A DNA stretch of 64,000 bases, from assembly GCF_003634105.1 (NCBI RefSeq), contig NZ_RBIQ01000007.1, positions 1 through 64,000 of the forward strand, read 5' to 3'. The notes under the pieces were generated by a model, which made no database searches, was not told the origin of the DNA, and saw only the letters and a list, made by a program, of their open reading frames with translations. The stretch comes from Maribacter vaceletii. Lineage in GTDB: Bacteria; Bacteroidota; Bacteroidia; Flavobacteriales; Flavobacteriaceae. Below, in pieces: positions 1 through 7,185 of the stretch; the first letter of the stretch is position 1, and the number at the start of each line of letters is the position of its first letter. The position numbers and the translations under genes are program-made.

Positions 1-76
1 CCGTGTATAGTAACCTTAATTCTCTCTTTTGTTCTTTCTAGTTATATCAACAATTTAATGAGAATCAAACTTAAGA

Positions 77-200
77 CGTGTATAATTCATTGCTAATTAT
101 AGCCTACTTACGAAAGTCCTATCGGATTTTCTATTCGGTTTGTATTTGCTAAATTAGTTGCCGAAACACGCAACGAAATCATACACAAACACGTTGGCAA
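77..200. repeat. Dispersed intergenic repeat with palindromic ends, copy A
   Basis: The left end reads ACGTGTATAA and the right end ATACACAAACACGTTGGCAA, so the outer ends are imperfect inverted repeats (ACGTGTAT against ATACACAAACACGT). A second homologous copy lies at 3573-3700; the first 32 bases of the two differ at only a few positions. A left-end fragment that includes TTGCCAAC lies at 8026-8044, and a right-end fragment at 1935-1952. No open reading frame spans it. It could be a cassette-type recombination site, a non-autonomous mobile element or a spreading palindromic repeat. The sequence alone does not decide which. Confidence 0.6.
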
Positions 201-260
201 CAAGCTTGACCCGTCCTGAAATAGGTTGACTAAAAATTAACTCCTTAATTATAGTCACTT

Positions 261-353
261 ATGAAACAACAAAAATTACCTTGCCCAAAAAAATCCTATC
301 AAAAAGTAGGTTTTGAGCTCAAACTTTTAATCATTGACCAAATTCATATATGA
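261..353 (+). pseudogene. IS3-family transposase OrfA, N-terminal remnant
   Basis: A 30-residue frame opens with ATG just inside the left inverted repeat and ends in TGA. Its basic, Lys-rich start followed by FELKLLIIDQI resembles the beginning of OrfA proteins of IS3-family elements, just before the helix-turn-helix, which is absent here. The frame stops where the internal deletion or frameshift begins. Confidence 0.6.
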
Positions 354-383
354 ATACGCGTTAAAAAAACTATTAAAAAAACC

Positions 384-548
384 AAACTTGCACAAAAAAT
401 AGCAAAAAAAGCTATCTTTATTTACAACAATTTTAGAACGCATTGGAGCCTCAATTTAAGTACACCTAACAACGTTCACTTAAATCAAAATATAGAATAC
501 AAATCGTATCGTAAAAACAATAAAAATCCGGAATTATTAACCTTTTAA
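384..548 (+). pseudogene. IS3-family transposase OrfB, C-terminal remnant
   Basis: This open frame has no start codon of its own. It ends with a TAA at 546-548, immediately before the right inverted repeat. The segment IYNNFRTHWSLNLSTPNNV fits the conserved end of IS3 OrfB integrases, after the last catalytic glutamate. A related tail with 36 of 47 identical bases and the same reading frame occurs at 8171-8217, so this was once a repeated element in the genome. Confidence 0.6.
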
Positions 549-662
549 ATATTCAAAAAAGGACACCCTATTTCAGGACAAGACAAACTTTAAAAAGTGT
601 ATACTATGTCCCTTTACAAACAAGAAAAAAAGTTAATAATCCAAAGAAATTGAGAAGAGCTT

Positions 663-1889
663 ATGTCAACTTATGATAATAACAAATCCAGATTCTTTCA
701 AGGAATGGTTGACATTGGTGCTAAAAACAACTCTTCCATCACTGAAATCAGATATTTGCGCGTAACGAATATTGCATCAGTTTTAGGAGTAATTTATAAT
801 GCTATTTGGATGCTAGTTGCATTTTTTCTCACAGACGCACTAGTCATTTACGTTAGCAATGCTTTGTTGGGATTGATATTTCTAATGGCGTTAATATTCA
901 ACAAGAAAGGGTGGCGAGTCTTGGCTTCCATATGGCTTATTTTGGCATCTTATATGTCGCTTTTCTTGTTTCTTTATTTGTTGGGATATTCCTCAGGCGT
1001 TGAAGTTGTTTGTTTCCTAATTATTATCCTACCATACATGACTTTCCCCCGAAAGGCAAGGAATATAGCCCATGCTTTTAGTATTCTAGCTTGCCTGACA
1101 TTGATTGTTACAGTAATATTTCAATCGAATATAACAGCTCATTTTGGCGGTTTAGATCCTTACATATCACAAATAGTCAATATCAGCATTACTGGATTCA
1201 TTTGCCTCATACTCATATCGAGTATGTCTATATTAATTGATAAATCAGAGGAATCTTTAATGGCTGAACAGAAAAAATCAGAAGATCTTCTTCATAATAT
1301 TCTACCGGCAAATATAATTAGGGACTTAAAAGAAAGTGGTAAGACAATTCCTAAAAGACATAAGAATATCACGATCCTATTTACTGACTTTGAAGGCTTT
1401 ACTGAGACTGTAGCATCCATATCGGCAATCACTTTGGTAAATGAACTCAATGACATTTTTGGTCGATTCGATGAAATAATGGAAGAAACGGAAGTTGAAA
1501 AGATTGAAACAATTGGTGATGCATATATGGCAGCCTGTGGCCTTGAGAAAGAAATGACAAATCATGCTGCTAACTGTATTAGAGCAGCGCAAATGATGCT
1601 ATCATACCTTGAGGACAGAAATAAAAGCCATGAGATAAAATGGAGAATGAGGATTGGGATACATTCAGGAACTGTAGTAGCAGGTGTTGTAGGTAAAAAG
1701 AAGTTTGCATACGACCTTTTTGGAGACACGATAAATACAGCCAGCAGAATAGAATCTGCTGGTGAGGTAGGTAAAATAAATACATCTTCTTCTACCTATG
1801 AACTGATTAAAAACGACTTTACATGTCTTTCTCGTGGAAAGATCTTTACAAAGGGAAAAGGAGAATTGGAAATGTATTTTGTAAAATAA
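663..1889 (+). CDS. Membrane-anchored class III adenylate cyclase
   Basis: This 408-residue protein probably makes cyclic AMP from ATP at the inner membrane. About six hydrophobic helices fill residues 36-192. A short linker (SEDLLHNILPANIIRDLK) is followed by a class III cyclase domain at about 232-408. The metal-binding aspartates are visible as D242 (FTDFEGF) and D286 (IGDAY). The adenine-selecting pair K280 and D351 is present, which favours adenylate over guanylate cyclase, and N358 and R362 supply the transition-state pair. A purine-rich stretch precedes the ATG. It stands alone between an IS remnant and a minus-strand gene, with no cAMP-binding regulator nearby. The N-terminal membrane part may be a sensor of unknown ligand. 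Confidence 0.9.
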   Translation: MSTYDNNKSRFFQGMVDIGAKNNSSITEIRYLRVTNIASVLGVIYNAIWMLVAFFLTDALVIYVSNALLGLIFLMALIFNKKGWRVLASIWLILASYMSLFLFLYLLGYSSGVEVVCFLIIILPYMTFPRKARNIAHAFSILACLTLIVTVIFQSNITAHFGGLDPYISQIVNISITGFICLILISSMSILIDKSEESLMAEQKKSEDLLHNILPANIIRDLKESGKTIPKRHKNITILFTDFEGFTETVASISAITLVNELNDIFGRFDEIMEETEVEKIETIGDAYMAACGLEKEMTNHAANCIRAAQMMLSYLEDRNKSHEIKWRMRIGIHSGTVVAGVVGKKKFAYDLFGDTINTASRIESAGEVGKINTSSSTYELIKNDFTCLSRGKIFTKGKGELEMYFVK

Positions 1890-1934
1890 ACTGTAGCTTA
1901 CAAAGTATATAATGCATACTCTACGGGATACGCA

Positions 1935-1952
1935 CCATACACAAAACGTTAA
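1935..1952. repeat. Right-end fragment of the palindromic-end repeat
   Basis: CCATACACAAAACGTTAA closely matches the right end of copy A (TCATACACAAACACGTTGG). It lies in the short gap between the cyclase gene and mdaB, so a relic of this repeat also bounds the cyclase unit on its downstream side. The upstream part is too diverged to align with certainty. Confidence 0.4.
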
Positions 1953-1966
1953 ACGAAACCAGATAA

Positions 1967-2563
1967 TTACAAATTAATCATTAAATCATTTAAAAAAACA
2001 CTGTAATTATTCAACTCAAAAGGAACATCTCCATTTTTTTCCATATCGTGAAAATGATGTGTTGCTAATAATTCCATTCCTGTAAAAGCATTCATTCTGT
2101 GAAACCCAAACATAGCACCTTCATCTACGCTTTTCTGATTAAAAAATTCATTTTCTAAAGTAAATGCTGTTTTGGGTGCATTCCAACTTGTAGTAAGTAT
2201 ATATTTTTTCCCGTGCATTAATCCACCTGTCCCGTAATTGATGTTTGGATTTTTTCTACTTCTTCCATCACTTGCATAAATTCCATTTTGATGACCTTCC
2301 GTAAAAACTTCATCTATATATTTTTTGAATCCAAACGGTATTTGAAACCACCAAATTGGAGTATGATAAATCACTAAATTAGCCCACTTAAATTTTTCAA
2401 CTTCTTCTTTAACATTATAATTTTCACCTACTTGAGTAAATTTCACTTCAAATTCCTCACGCGCATCAAAATATGAAATAGTTTTATTGAAAAGTGTTTC
2501 GTTAAATCTTCCACCAGAATGTGCAAATGGATGACTTCCATTAATTATAAATATGTTTTTCAT
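1967..2563 (-). CDS. mdaB: NAD(P)H quinone reductase, MdaB-like flavodoxin fold
   Basis: This 198-residue cytoplasmic flavoprotein is close in length to E. coli MdaB (193 aa), which reduces quinones by two electrons using NAD(P)H and FAD. The N-terminal strand and phosphate loop (MKNIFIINGSHPFAHSGG) and the TPIWWFQIP segment after the second Rossmann half are typical. The central part carries the GTGGLMHGKKY and TTSWNAP motifs seen in this family. It is transcribed divergently from a LysR regulator with a 93-bp shared control region, a layout usual for oxidative-stress or drug-responsive quinone reductases. The physiological substrate is inferred only. Confidence 0.88.
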   Translation of the reverse strand: MKNIFIINGSHPFAHSGGRFNETLFNKTISYFDAREEFEVKFTQVGENYNVKEEVEKFKWANLVIYHTPIWWFQIPFGFKKYIDEVFTEGHQNGIYASDGRSRKNPNINYGTGGLMHGKKYILTTSWNAPKTAFTLENEFFNQKSVDEGAMFGFHRMNAFTGMELLATHHFHDMEKNGDVPFELNNYSVFLNDLMINL

Positions 2564-2585
2564 TTGTCTCTTATTTTATATAAGG

Positions 2586-2593
2586 CAAAACTA
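2586..2593 (-). promoter_or_regulatory. Candidate -7 element for mdaB
   Basis: On the minus strand this reads TAGTTTTG, a full match to the Bacteroidota -7 consensus TAnnTTTG, 22 bases before the mdaB start. No TTG lies at the expected -33 spacing, which would suit a promoter needing the divergent LysR activator. Confidence 0.45.
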
Positions 2594-2608
2594 AAGCAAC
2601 ATTTATTA

Positions 2609-2637
2609 TTGTAAAAATAATACAAATCATACCTTTG
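2609..2637 (+). promoter_or_regulatory. Promoter for lysR, with possible operator
   Basis: TTG at 2609-2611 and TACCTTTG at 2630-2637 are 18 bases apart, matching the flavobacterial promoter form. An inverted repeat, ATTATT-N5-AATAAT, at 2604-2620 overlaps the -33 element. It contains a T-N11-A pattern that a LysR protein could bind to repress itself and activate mdaB. The operator role is inferred. Confidence 0.6.
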
Positions 2638-2656
2638 TATCAATATATTTATAGAT

Positions 2657-3559
2657 ATGGTAAATTTAGAATGGTACAGAACATTTAAAGAAATATATGA
2701 AAACGGAACTTTGACCAAAGCTTCTATTGCTTTATATGCTTCTCAACCAGGTGTTAGTGTACACTTAAATGCTTTAGAAGCTTATGTTGGCAAAAAACTA
2801 TTTGAACGTACTTCGAGAAAAATGATTCCAACAGAAGATGGGAAATTTTTATATGAATATATTATTGAATCTTTAAAAAAACTTGAGATTGCAGAACAGC
2901 ATTTTAAAAAAACAACGCAAGAAAAAAATCCATCTTTAAATATAGGAATGTGCTCTGAAATGTTTCAACTTATTATTGAACCCGAAATTCCCAAACTAGA
3001 CTTTGACCTAGTAGCTAGATTTGGAGCTCATACAGATTTAATCAAAGACCTAAACAATGGAATTTTAGATTTAGTAATAACACCTAAAAAACAGAATGAA
3101 AAAAAATCATTGGTTGAATATGTTCCGTTTTCAAAAGAAAGAATCGTTTTAATTGCAGGAAATAAAACGAATACAAGCGAAATAAAAAAACACATTAAAT
3201 CTAAAAATACGAATAAATTAGAAGCGAAATTACTCCAAAATATTTGGTATAGTTCATCAAACGAAATGGAACATTTTAGACGTTTTTGGTTTGAGAACTT
3301 TAATAAAAAACCTGCTTTTAAACCAAATTACATTTTACCAAATATTACTTCTATTATAAGATGCTTAAACAATGGAAACGGATTTGCATTAGTTCCAGAT
3401 TTTTTATGTCGAGAACAAATTTTAAGAAACGAAATAAATTTAGTCTGGGAGGGTAAAGTAAAAACGGAAAACACCTTATATTTTGCATCAAGAACAGATT
3501 TAAAATACAAAAAAAAATTAGATACAATTAAAAATATATTTACATCAAAAATGAAATAA
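2657..3559 (+). CDS. LysR-family transcriptional regulator
   Basis: This 300-residue regulator has an N-terminal winged helix-turn-helix at about residues 3-62 (recognition region TKASIALYASQPGVSVHLNA) and a C-terminal periplasmic-binding-like effector domain from about 92. Length and layout are standard for the family. It is divergent from mdaB and probably controls it in response to a quinone-like or electrophilic compound. The second half is very rich in Lys and AT codons, like the rest of this accessory segment. The ligand cannot be read from the sequence. Confidence 0.92.
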   Translation: MVNLEWYRTFKEIYENGTLTKASIALYASQPGVSVHLNALEAYVGKKLFERTSRKMIPTEDGKFLYEYIIESLKKLEIAEQHFKKTTQEKNPSLNIGMCSEMFQLIIEPEIPKLDFDLVARFGAHTDLIKDLNNGILDLVITPKKQNEKKSLVEYVPFSKERIVLIAGNKTNTSEIKKHIKSKNTNKLEAKLLQNIWYSSSNEMEHFRRFWFENFNKKPAFKPNYILPNITSIIRCLNNGNGFALVPDFLCREQILRNEINLVWEGKVKTENTLYFASRTDLKYKKKLDTIKNIFTSKMK

Positions 3560-3572
3560 ACGCAGTACCTCA

Positions 3573-3705
3573 ACTTGTATAATTCATTGCTAGATATAGC
3601 TTACTTACTAATCCCAAAACGTAGGGCCTTGCGAACTTTCTATCTGTGATTTATTTGTTAAATTTAATACTTAAAACACCTAACTTATCTTATACCAAAA
3701 CACCG
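3573..3705. repeat. Dispersed intergenic repeat with palindromic ends, copy B
   Basis: TTGTATAATTCATTGCTA at 3575-3592 repeats 80-96 of copy A almost exactly. The middle part (TTTCTATCTGTGATTTATTTGTTAAATT) and the right end near 3692 (TATACCAAAACACCGTTAT) follow in the same order as in copy A, with more divergence. It sits between lysR and the DUF4269 gene. The remaining stretch to 3814 has only an imperfect inverted repeat of AAAATGAATTTT (3719 and 3774) and no gene. Confidence 0.55.
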
Positions 3706-3814
3706 TTATAATTACTGAAAATGAATTTTATAAATTTAAGGTCCATAATAAACCAAAAAGTTAGTCAATAAAAATTCATTTTTTTACATAAACTGTTACT
3801 CACAATAGATAAAA

Positions 3815-4366
3815 TTGATTGAAAATTTTAAAAATATTGAATATTTGAAATTCGGAAACGAAAGACAAAAAAATGCTTTTTCTGAAATTAAAAAATATAA
3901 AATTTTAGATAAACTTAAAAAATATAATCCAATTTTGGTTGGAACTATTCCAATCGGAATTGATTTACCAGAAAGTGATTTAGATATTATTTGTGAATGT
4001 CAAAATCACTCTGAATTTAGTGCATATTTATCAGAAAATTTTTCTGATAAAATGGAATTCAAGCTTTATTCAATAAAACAAAATGGAATTAAATCAACAA
4101 TTGCGGAATTTAAAACTGATAATTTTTTGTTTGATATTTTTGGTCAAAACATTCCAACTCAAAAGCAAAATGCTTATCGACATATGATTATTGAGAATAG
4201 AATTTTAAACGAAAAAGGTTCTAAATTTAAACAGAGAGTAAAAGAACTAAAATCAAAAGGAATAAAAACGGAACCTGCTTTTGCCAAATTATTAGGATTG
4301 GAAGGAGATCCATTTGCTGAATTATTAAAGTTGGAAAATAAATACTATAGGAAACACCGTGAATAA
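3815..4366 (+). CDS. DUF4269 protein, nucleotidyltransferase-like fold
   Basis: This 183-residue protein resembles the DUF4269 family. The segment VGTIPIGIDLPESDLDIIC has the layout of a nucleotidyltransferase active site: a G[ST] pair (G43, T44), then two acidic residues D55 and D57. A third acid, D107 in FDIFG, could complete the metal site. The target is unknown. It opens with a TTG codon and no strong ribosome-binding site, so an alternative start is possible. The next gene follows after only 2 bases, which implies co-expression. The very AT-rich composition and flanking repeats suggest horizontal acquisition. A toxin or antitoxin role is possible but not shown. Confidence 0.7.
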   Translation: MIENFKNIEYLKFGNERQKNAFSEIKKYKILDKLKKYNPILVGTIPIGIDLPESDLDIICECQNHSEFSAYLSENFSDKMEFKLYSIKQNGIKSTIAEFKTDNFLFDIFGQNIPTQKQNAYRHMIIENRILNEKGSKFKQRVKELKSKGIKTEPAFAKLLGLEGDPFAELLKLENKYYRKHRE

Positions 4367-4368
4367 TT

Positions 4369-4926
4369 ATGAACACTGAGAAACTTTCAGATATCTATCT
4401 ATTTGAAAAACACCAAAAGAGTGTGATTAAAAGATGGAGTAAAAGTCTAAAATACGGATATTTTAAAAGAGCTTGGGGTGGACACGCAAATGATGGAGAT
4501 GAATTTGGAATTTGGTTGAAGTACTATAATAGGGCGGAATTATTTGAAATTTTAAATGCATTCGGAATTGAATTGAAAAGAATGCCTAAAAATTATTCCA
4601 AATCTATTTCAAGTAAACTATATAGCTCCGCTAAATCTAAGAAACTTAAAAGTGAAATAAAAGACTACCCTGAATATGAACAACCTTTGCATATAAAAGT
4701 AAACTCTGTTCCTTGTTTTATGTGGATTGAAAACGAAATAATTTCTATAACTTTTAGTGGAGCCAAAGACGGAAATAGATATGAAGCTGGAGAAAATGAC
4801 TTTGGAAACTGTCTGAAAATTGAACAAATAATAACGGATAAAAAATTGAGCAAATACGTGAATACAGACTATGAAAAATGGGTTACACATATTTCAAAAA
4901 AGAATTATCCAGAACTATTTGAATAA
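4369..4926 (+). CDS. Hypothetical protein paired with DUF4269
   Basis: I do not recognise this 185-residue protein. It is charged and Lys-rich, with no signal peptide or membrane helix, so it is probably cytoplasmic. A cluster of Trp, Gly and acidic residues (WGGHANDGDEFGIW, residues 36-49) looks like a conserved core. The C-terminal part (TDYEKWVTHISKKNYPELF) is amphipathic. Its start lies 2 bases after the DUF4269 stop, so the two are very probably translated from one message and may act together. Confidence 0.6.
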   Translation: MNTEKLSDIYLFEKHQKSVIKRWSKSLKYGYFKRAWGGHANDGDEFGIWLKYYNRAELFEILNAFGIELKRMPKNYSKSISSKLYSSAKSKKLKSEIKDYPEYEQPLHIKVNSVPCFMWIENEIISITFSGAKDGNRYEAGENDFGNCLKIEQIITDKKLSKYVNTDYEKWVTHISKKNYPELFE

Positions 4927-5353
4927 AAAACAACTATGCGTTACAATTATTATATATAACTGTATTTTCTTAAACTTTTTTAGGCTAAAAATTAGTATCC
5001 TTAAAAAAAGAGACCTATTTACTTTCTTAAGCGTGAATGAAATCTGTACGGCTTAATCTGTACGTAAAACCAATCTTTGACTAAATTTAATTTCCATGAC
5101 TGAATTTATTTACTAAATTGTATAAAAAATTACAAAACCTATGTTTGTGCAAAATAGATGGAGTTCCTACTAGAATAAATACCTAAAAGGATAACAATAA
5201 CTATACTTAAAACTAGGAAAATTGCTCTCTCAATAATTTCTGTAATTTTTTAATCTAAAGTAAGGCAGAATATTTAACGATTATTTAATCCAGTCTTATA
5301 TCATAGCCCAAACCATTGACAATAATTAAATTCGATTTAGATAATTCATAAGA
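4927..5353. other. Gene-free AT-rich gap
   Basis: This 427-base stretch holds no convincing gene. A 10-base direct repeat, AATCTGTACG, occurs at 5041-5050 and 5055-5064. Short frames inside it lack a ribosome-binding site and any recognisable sequence. No clear -33/-7 promoter for the following regulator gene was found. Confidence 0.5.
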
Positions 5354-6205
5354 ATGAATCGTGAAATAATAGATATAAGTGATTACACAATCTTGTTGGA
5401 AGAGGCTTCTACCGAAAATAATTTAATAGATTCATGTTTTTTTGACGAGCCTGTAATAGCTATCGCCTTTTATGGTGCTGGGGATGTTGGCCTTACCGTA
5501 AAATTTGATGGAAAAACCAAAGAGTTCCATCACACCAAAGGTATGGTACTATCATTTTATGCGGATAATATGGTAGAGTTTGAACATCATGTTTCCAAAC
5601 TAAAATCGCTGCAATGTTTAGTAATCGCTACAACAATAAGAAACATAGACAAATTGCCTAATGGTGAAGGTCAATTCTTGGAACAATATTTATATCAATT
5701 AATTCACCCAAAAGACCATTATGTTGAAGGTCCAGTATTTAATATGAGTCCAGAAATGTTTCAATTAGTGGAACAGTTCTTTAGCAATACGTACGAGGGT
5801 AAGATTAAAATGATGTTTTATAAAAGCCATATCACAGCTTTACTTTCTCATTATTTTGGGCAATTGGCAAAACAACAAAACACAAAACTTAATACTTCGC
5901 AAATAGAAAAAATCAATCTAGCTCAAGAAATTTTATTATCTGATTTAGAAAACCCACCTTCCTTAACAGAATTGGCAAACAGAATTGGGACCAACATTAA
6001 TAAGCTTAAAATAGAATTTAAAGCACAGTTTGGCGTTCCTGTTTTTAAATACTTACAAAACGAACGTTTAAAAAAGGCATACAGTTTAATTAAAAACGAA
6101 CAAAAAACAATTCAAGAAGCCGCATGGGCTGTAGGCTATGATAGTTTAGGTTCTTTCTCTAATGCTTTTGAAAAAAAGTTTGGCTACAGACCTAGCCAAG
6201 TGTAA
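5354..6205 (+). CDS. AraC-family transcriptional regulator
   Basis: This 283-residue regulator has a C-terminal double helix-turn-helix at about residues 188-283. The first helix pair covers PPSLTELANRIGTNINKLK and the end shows the typical GYDSLGSFSNAFEKKFGYRP signature. The N-terminal ~170 residues are a cupin-like or unclassified sensor domain. The three genes downstream on the same strand start 91 bases later and have a -7 box without a good -33 box, as expected of a promoter that needs an activator. It probably controls them. The inducer is unknown. Confidence 0.92.
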   Translation: MNREIIDISDYTILLEEASTENNLIDSCFFDEPVIAIAFYGAGDVGLTVKFDGKTKEFHHTKGMVLSFYADNMVEFEHHVSKLKSLQCLVIATTIRNIDKLPNGEGQFLEQYLYQLIHPKDHYVEGPVFNMSPEMFQLVEQFFSNTYEGKIKMMFYKSHITALLSHYFGQLAKQQNTKLNTSQIEKINLAQEILLSDLENPPSLTELANRIGTNINKLKIEFKAQFGVPVFKYLQNERLKKAYSLIKNEQKTIQEAAWAVGYDSLGSFSNAFEKKFGYRPSQV

Positions 6206-6263
6206 AATTCTTTTCGAATAAATCATAATTCTTTCTAAATAAGTCACTGGTAGACAGCTACTA

Positions 6264-6271
6264 TAAATTTG
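6264..6271 (+). promoter_or_regulatory. -7 element for the DUF5367-DUF1772-NmrA operon
   Basis: TAAATTTG matches TAnnTTTG and lies 26 bases before the ATG at 6297. No TTG is found 17-21 bases upstream, so the promoter is incomplete. That fits activation by the adjacent AraC protein. Confidence 0.5.
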
Positions 6272-6296
6272 TATCATAATTCAAAAACTAAAGATT

Positions 6297-6692
6297 ATGA
6301 TTAATAAAAATTTATTTAGCATTGTATGTGGTATACTCGTTTGGATTTTAGGCGTTAGCTTTTACCTCTTATCATTTTATGTTCCCATTTTAGAAAATCC
6401 GGAACTACAATCTAATGTTGTATTGGTTTTAGGCATTGTTCCTAGTGCATGTATAGGAACCTATTTGTTCTATACAAAAAGCTATATAAAACCACATACA
6501 TTGGGTCTTACATTTGTTATTGTAGCTACGCTTCTAGATATAATAATCACAGTTCCAGTATTCATAATTCCAAATGGTGGAAGCTATTTTGAATTTTTCG
6601 GAGATCCAATGTTTTACACCATTGTTGTTGAGTTTTACTTCATTGTTTTCTATTTCGGAACTCATTTAACCAATAAAAAAAATAAAGCATGA
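6297..6692 (+). CDS. Small membrane protein, DUF5367-like
   Basis: This 131-residue integral membrane protein has four predicted helices at about 8-30, 39-57, 68-91 and 103-124. The pattern and length resemble DUF5367 proteins, which have no known function. Its stop overlaps the start of the next gene by 4 bases (ATGA), so translation is probably coupled. It belongs to the presumed AraC-controlled operon. Confidence 0.65.
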   Translation: MINKNLFSIVCGILVWILGVSFYLLSFYVPILENPELQSNVVLVLGIVPSACIGTYLFYTKSYIKPHTLGLTFVIVATLLDIIITVPVFIIPNGGSYFEFFGDPMFYTIVVEFYFIVFYFGTHLTNKKNKA

Positions 6693-7174
6693 AAGCTATT
6701 GTTGTTTTTATAACGGTTTTATTGAATGCACTTTCTGTAGGTTTTTTCTTCGCTTGGTCAGTTTCAGTAATACTGGGAACAAAAAAAGTAGGTCATTTAA
6801 CTTATTTGGAAACAATGCAAAGCATTAATAGAGAAATCTTGAATCCGTTGTTCTTCATTGTGTTCTTTGGAAGCTTAATTGCATTGGGAATAACTACATA
6901 TTTACAATTAAACAATAAAACTGTGTTTGTGTTAGTATTAGCATCAACAATCATATATCTAATTGGCACTTTTGGTGTTACAGCCTTTGGAAATGTACCC
7001 TTAAATAATGAACTAGAAGCATTAAACATTACCAATCTTAACGCTATAGAACTAAAGAATTTTAGATTCTATTATGAAAGTGCTTGGAATCATTTCCATG
7101 GTATTAGAACTATTTCAAGCATGGTTTCATTCATACTATTACTTATATCAATATTTATTCAAAAAACATTTTAA
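6689..7174 (+). CDS. DUF1772 membrane protein (anthrone-oxygenase-like)
   Basis: This 161-residue protein has four membrane helices. Features of the DUF1772 family are visible: GFFFAW near the first helix, MQSINREILNP at about residues 40-50, a conserved FGNVPLNNEL segment after the third helix and WNHFHGIRT before the last. Some members are described as anthrone-oxygenase-like, but most have no assigned reaction. It overlaps the preceding gene by 4 bases and precedes an NmrA-type reductase by 11 bases, so the three probably work in one redox or detoxification process. Confidence 0.78.
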   Translation: MKAIVVFITVLLNALSVGFFFAWSVSVILGTKKVGHLTYLETMQSINREILNPLFFIVFFGSLIALGITTYLQLNNKTVFVLVLASTIIYLIGTFGVTAFGNVPLNNELEALNITNLNAIELKNFRFYYESAWNHFHGIRTISSMVSFILLLISIFIQKTF

Positions 7175-7185
7175 AACAATTTATT

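Larger units (their letters stand above)
207..582 (+). mobile_element. Decayed IS3-family element with internal deletion
   Basis: The ends match as inverted repeats: CCGTCCTGAAATAGGTTGAC on the left and, on the minus strand of the right end, TTGTCCTGAAATAGGGTGTCC-like sequence at 561-581. Between them only about 330 bases remain. A 30-codon ORF at 261-353 (MKQQKLPCPKKSYQKVGFEL...) looks like the start of an IS3-type OrfA. A reading frame from about 384 to 548 (with IYNNFRTHWSLNLSTPNNVH) looks like the extreme C-terminus of the OrfB integrase, where a YNN.R.H.SL...TP motif is usual. The catalytic core is missing, so it cannot encode a transposase. The family call rests on recalled motifs. Confidence 0.72.

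Noticed and set aside
77-200. Standard integron attC site
   Set aside because: The outer ends are GTTGGCA/TGCCAAC, which do not fit GTTRRRY/RYYYAAC. No integrase gene is in view, so only a looser cassette-like idea is kept as a finding.
4871-5056. 61-codon frame after the gene partner of DUF4269
   Set aside because: It begins inside the upstream gene, and the residues are a random AT-driven mixture. No ribosome-binding site.
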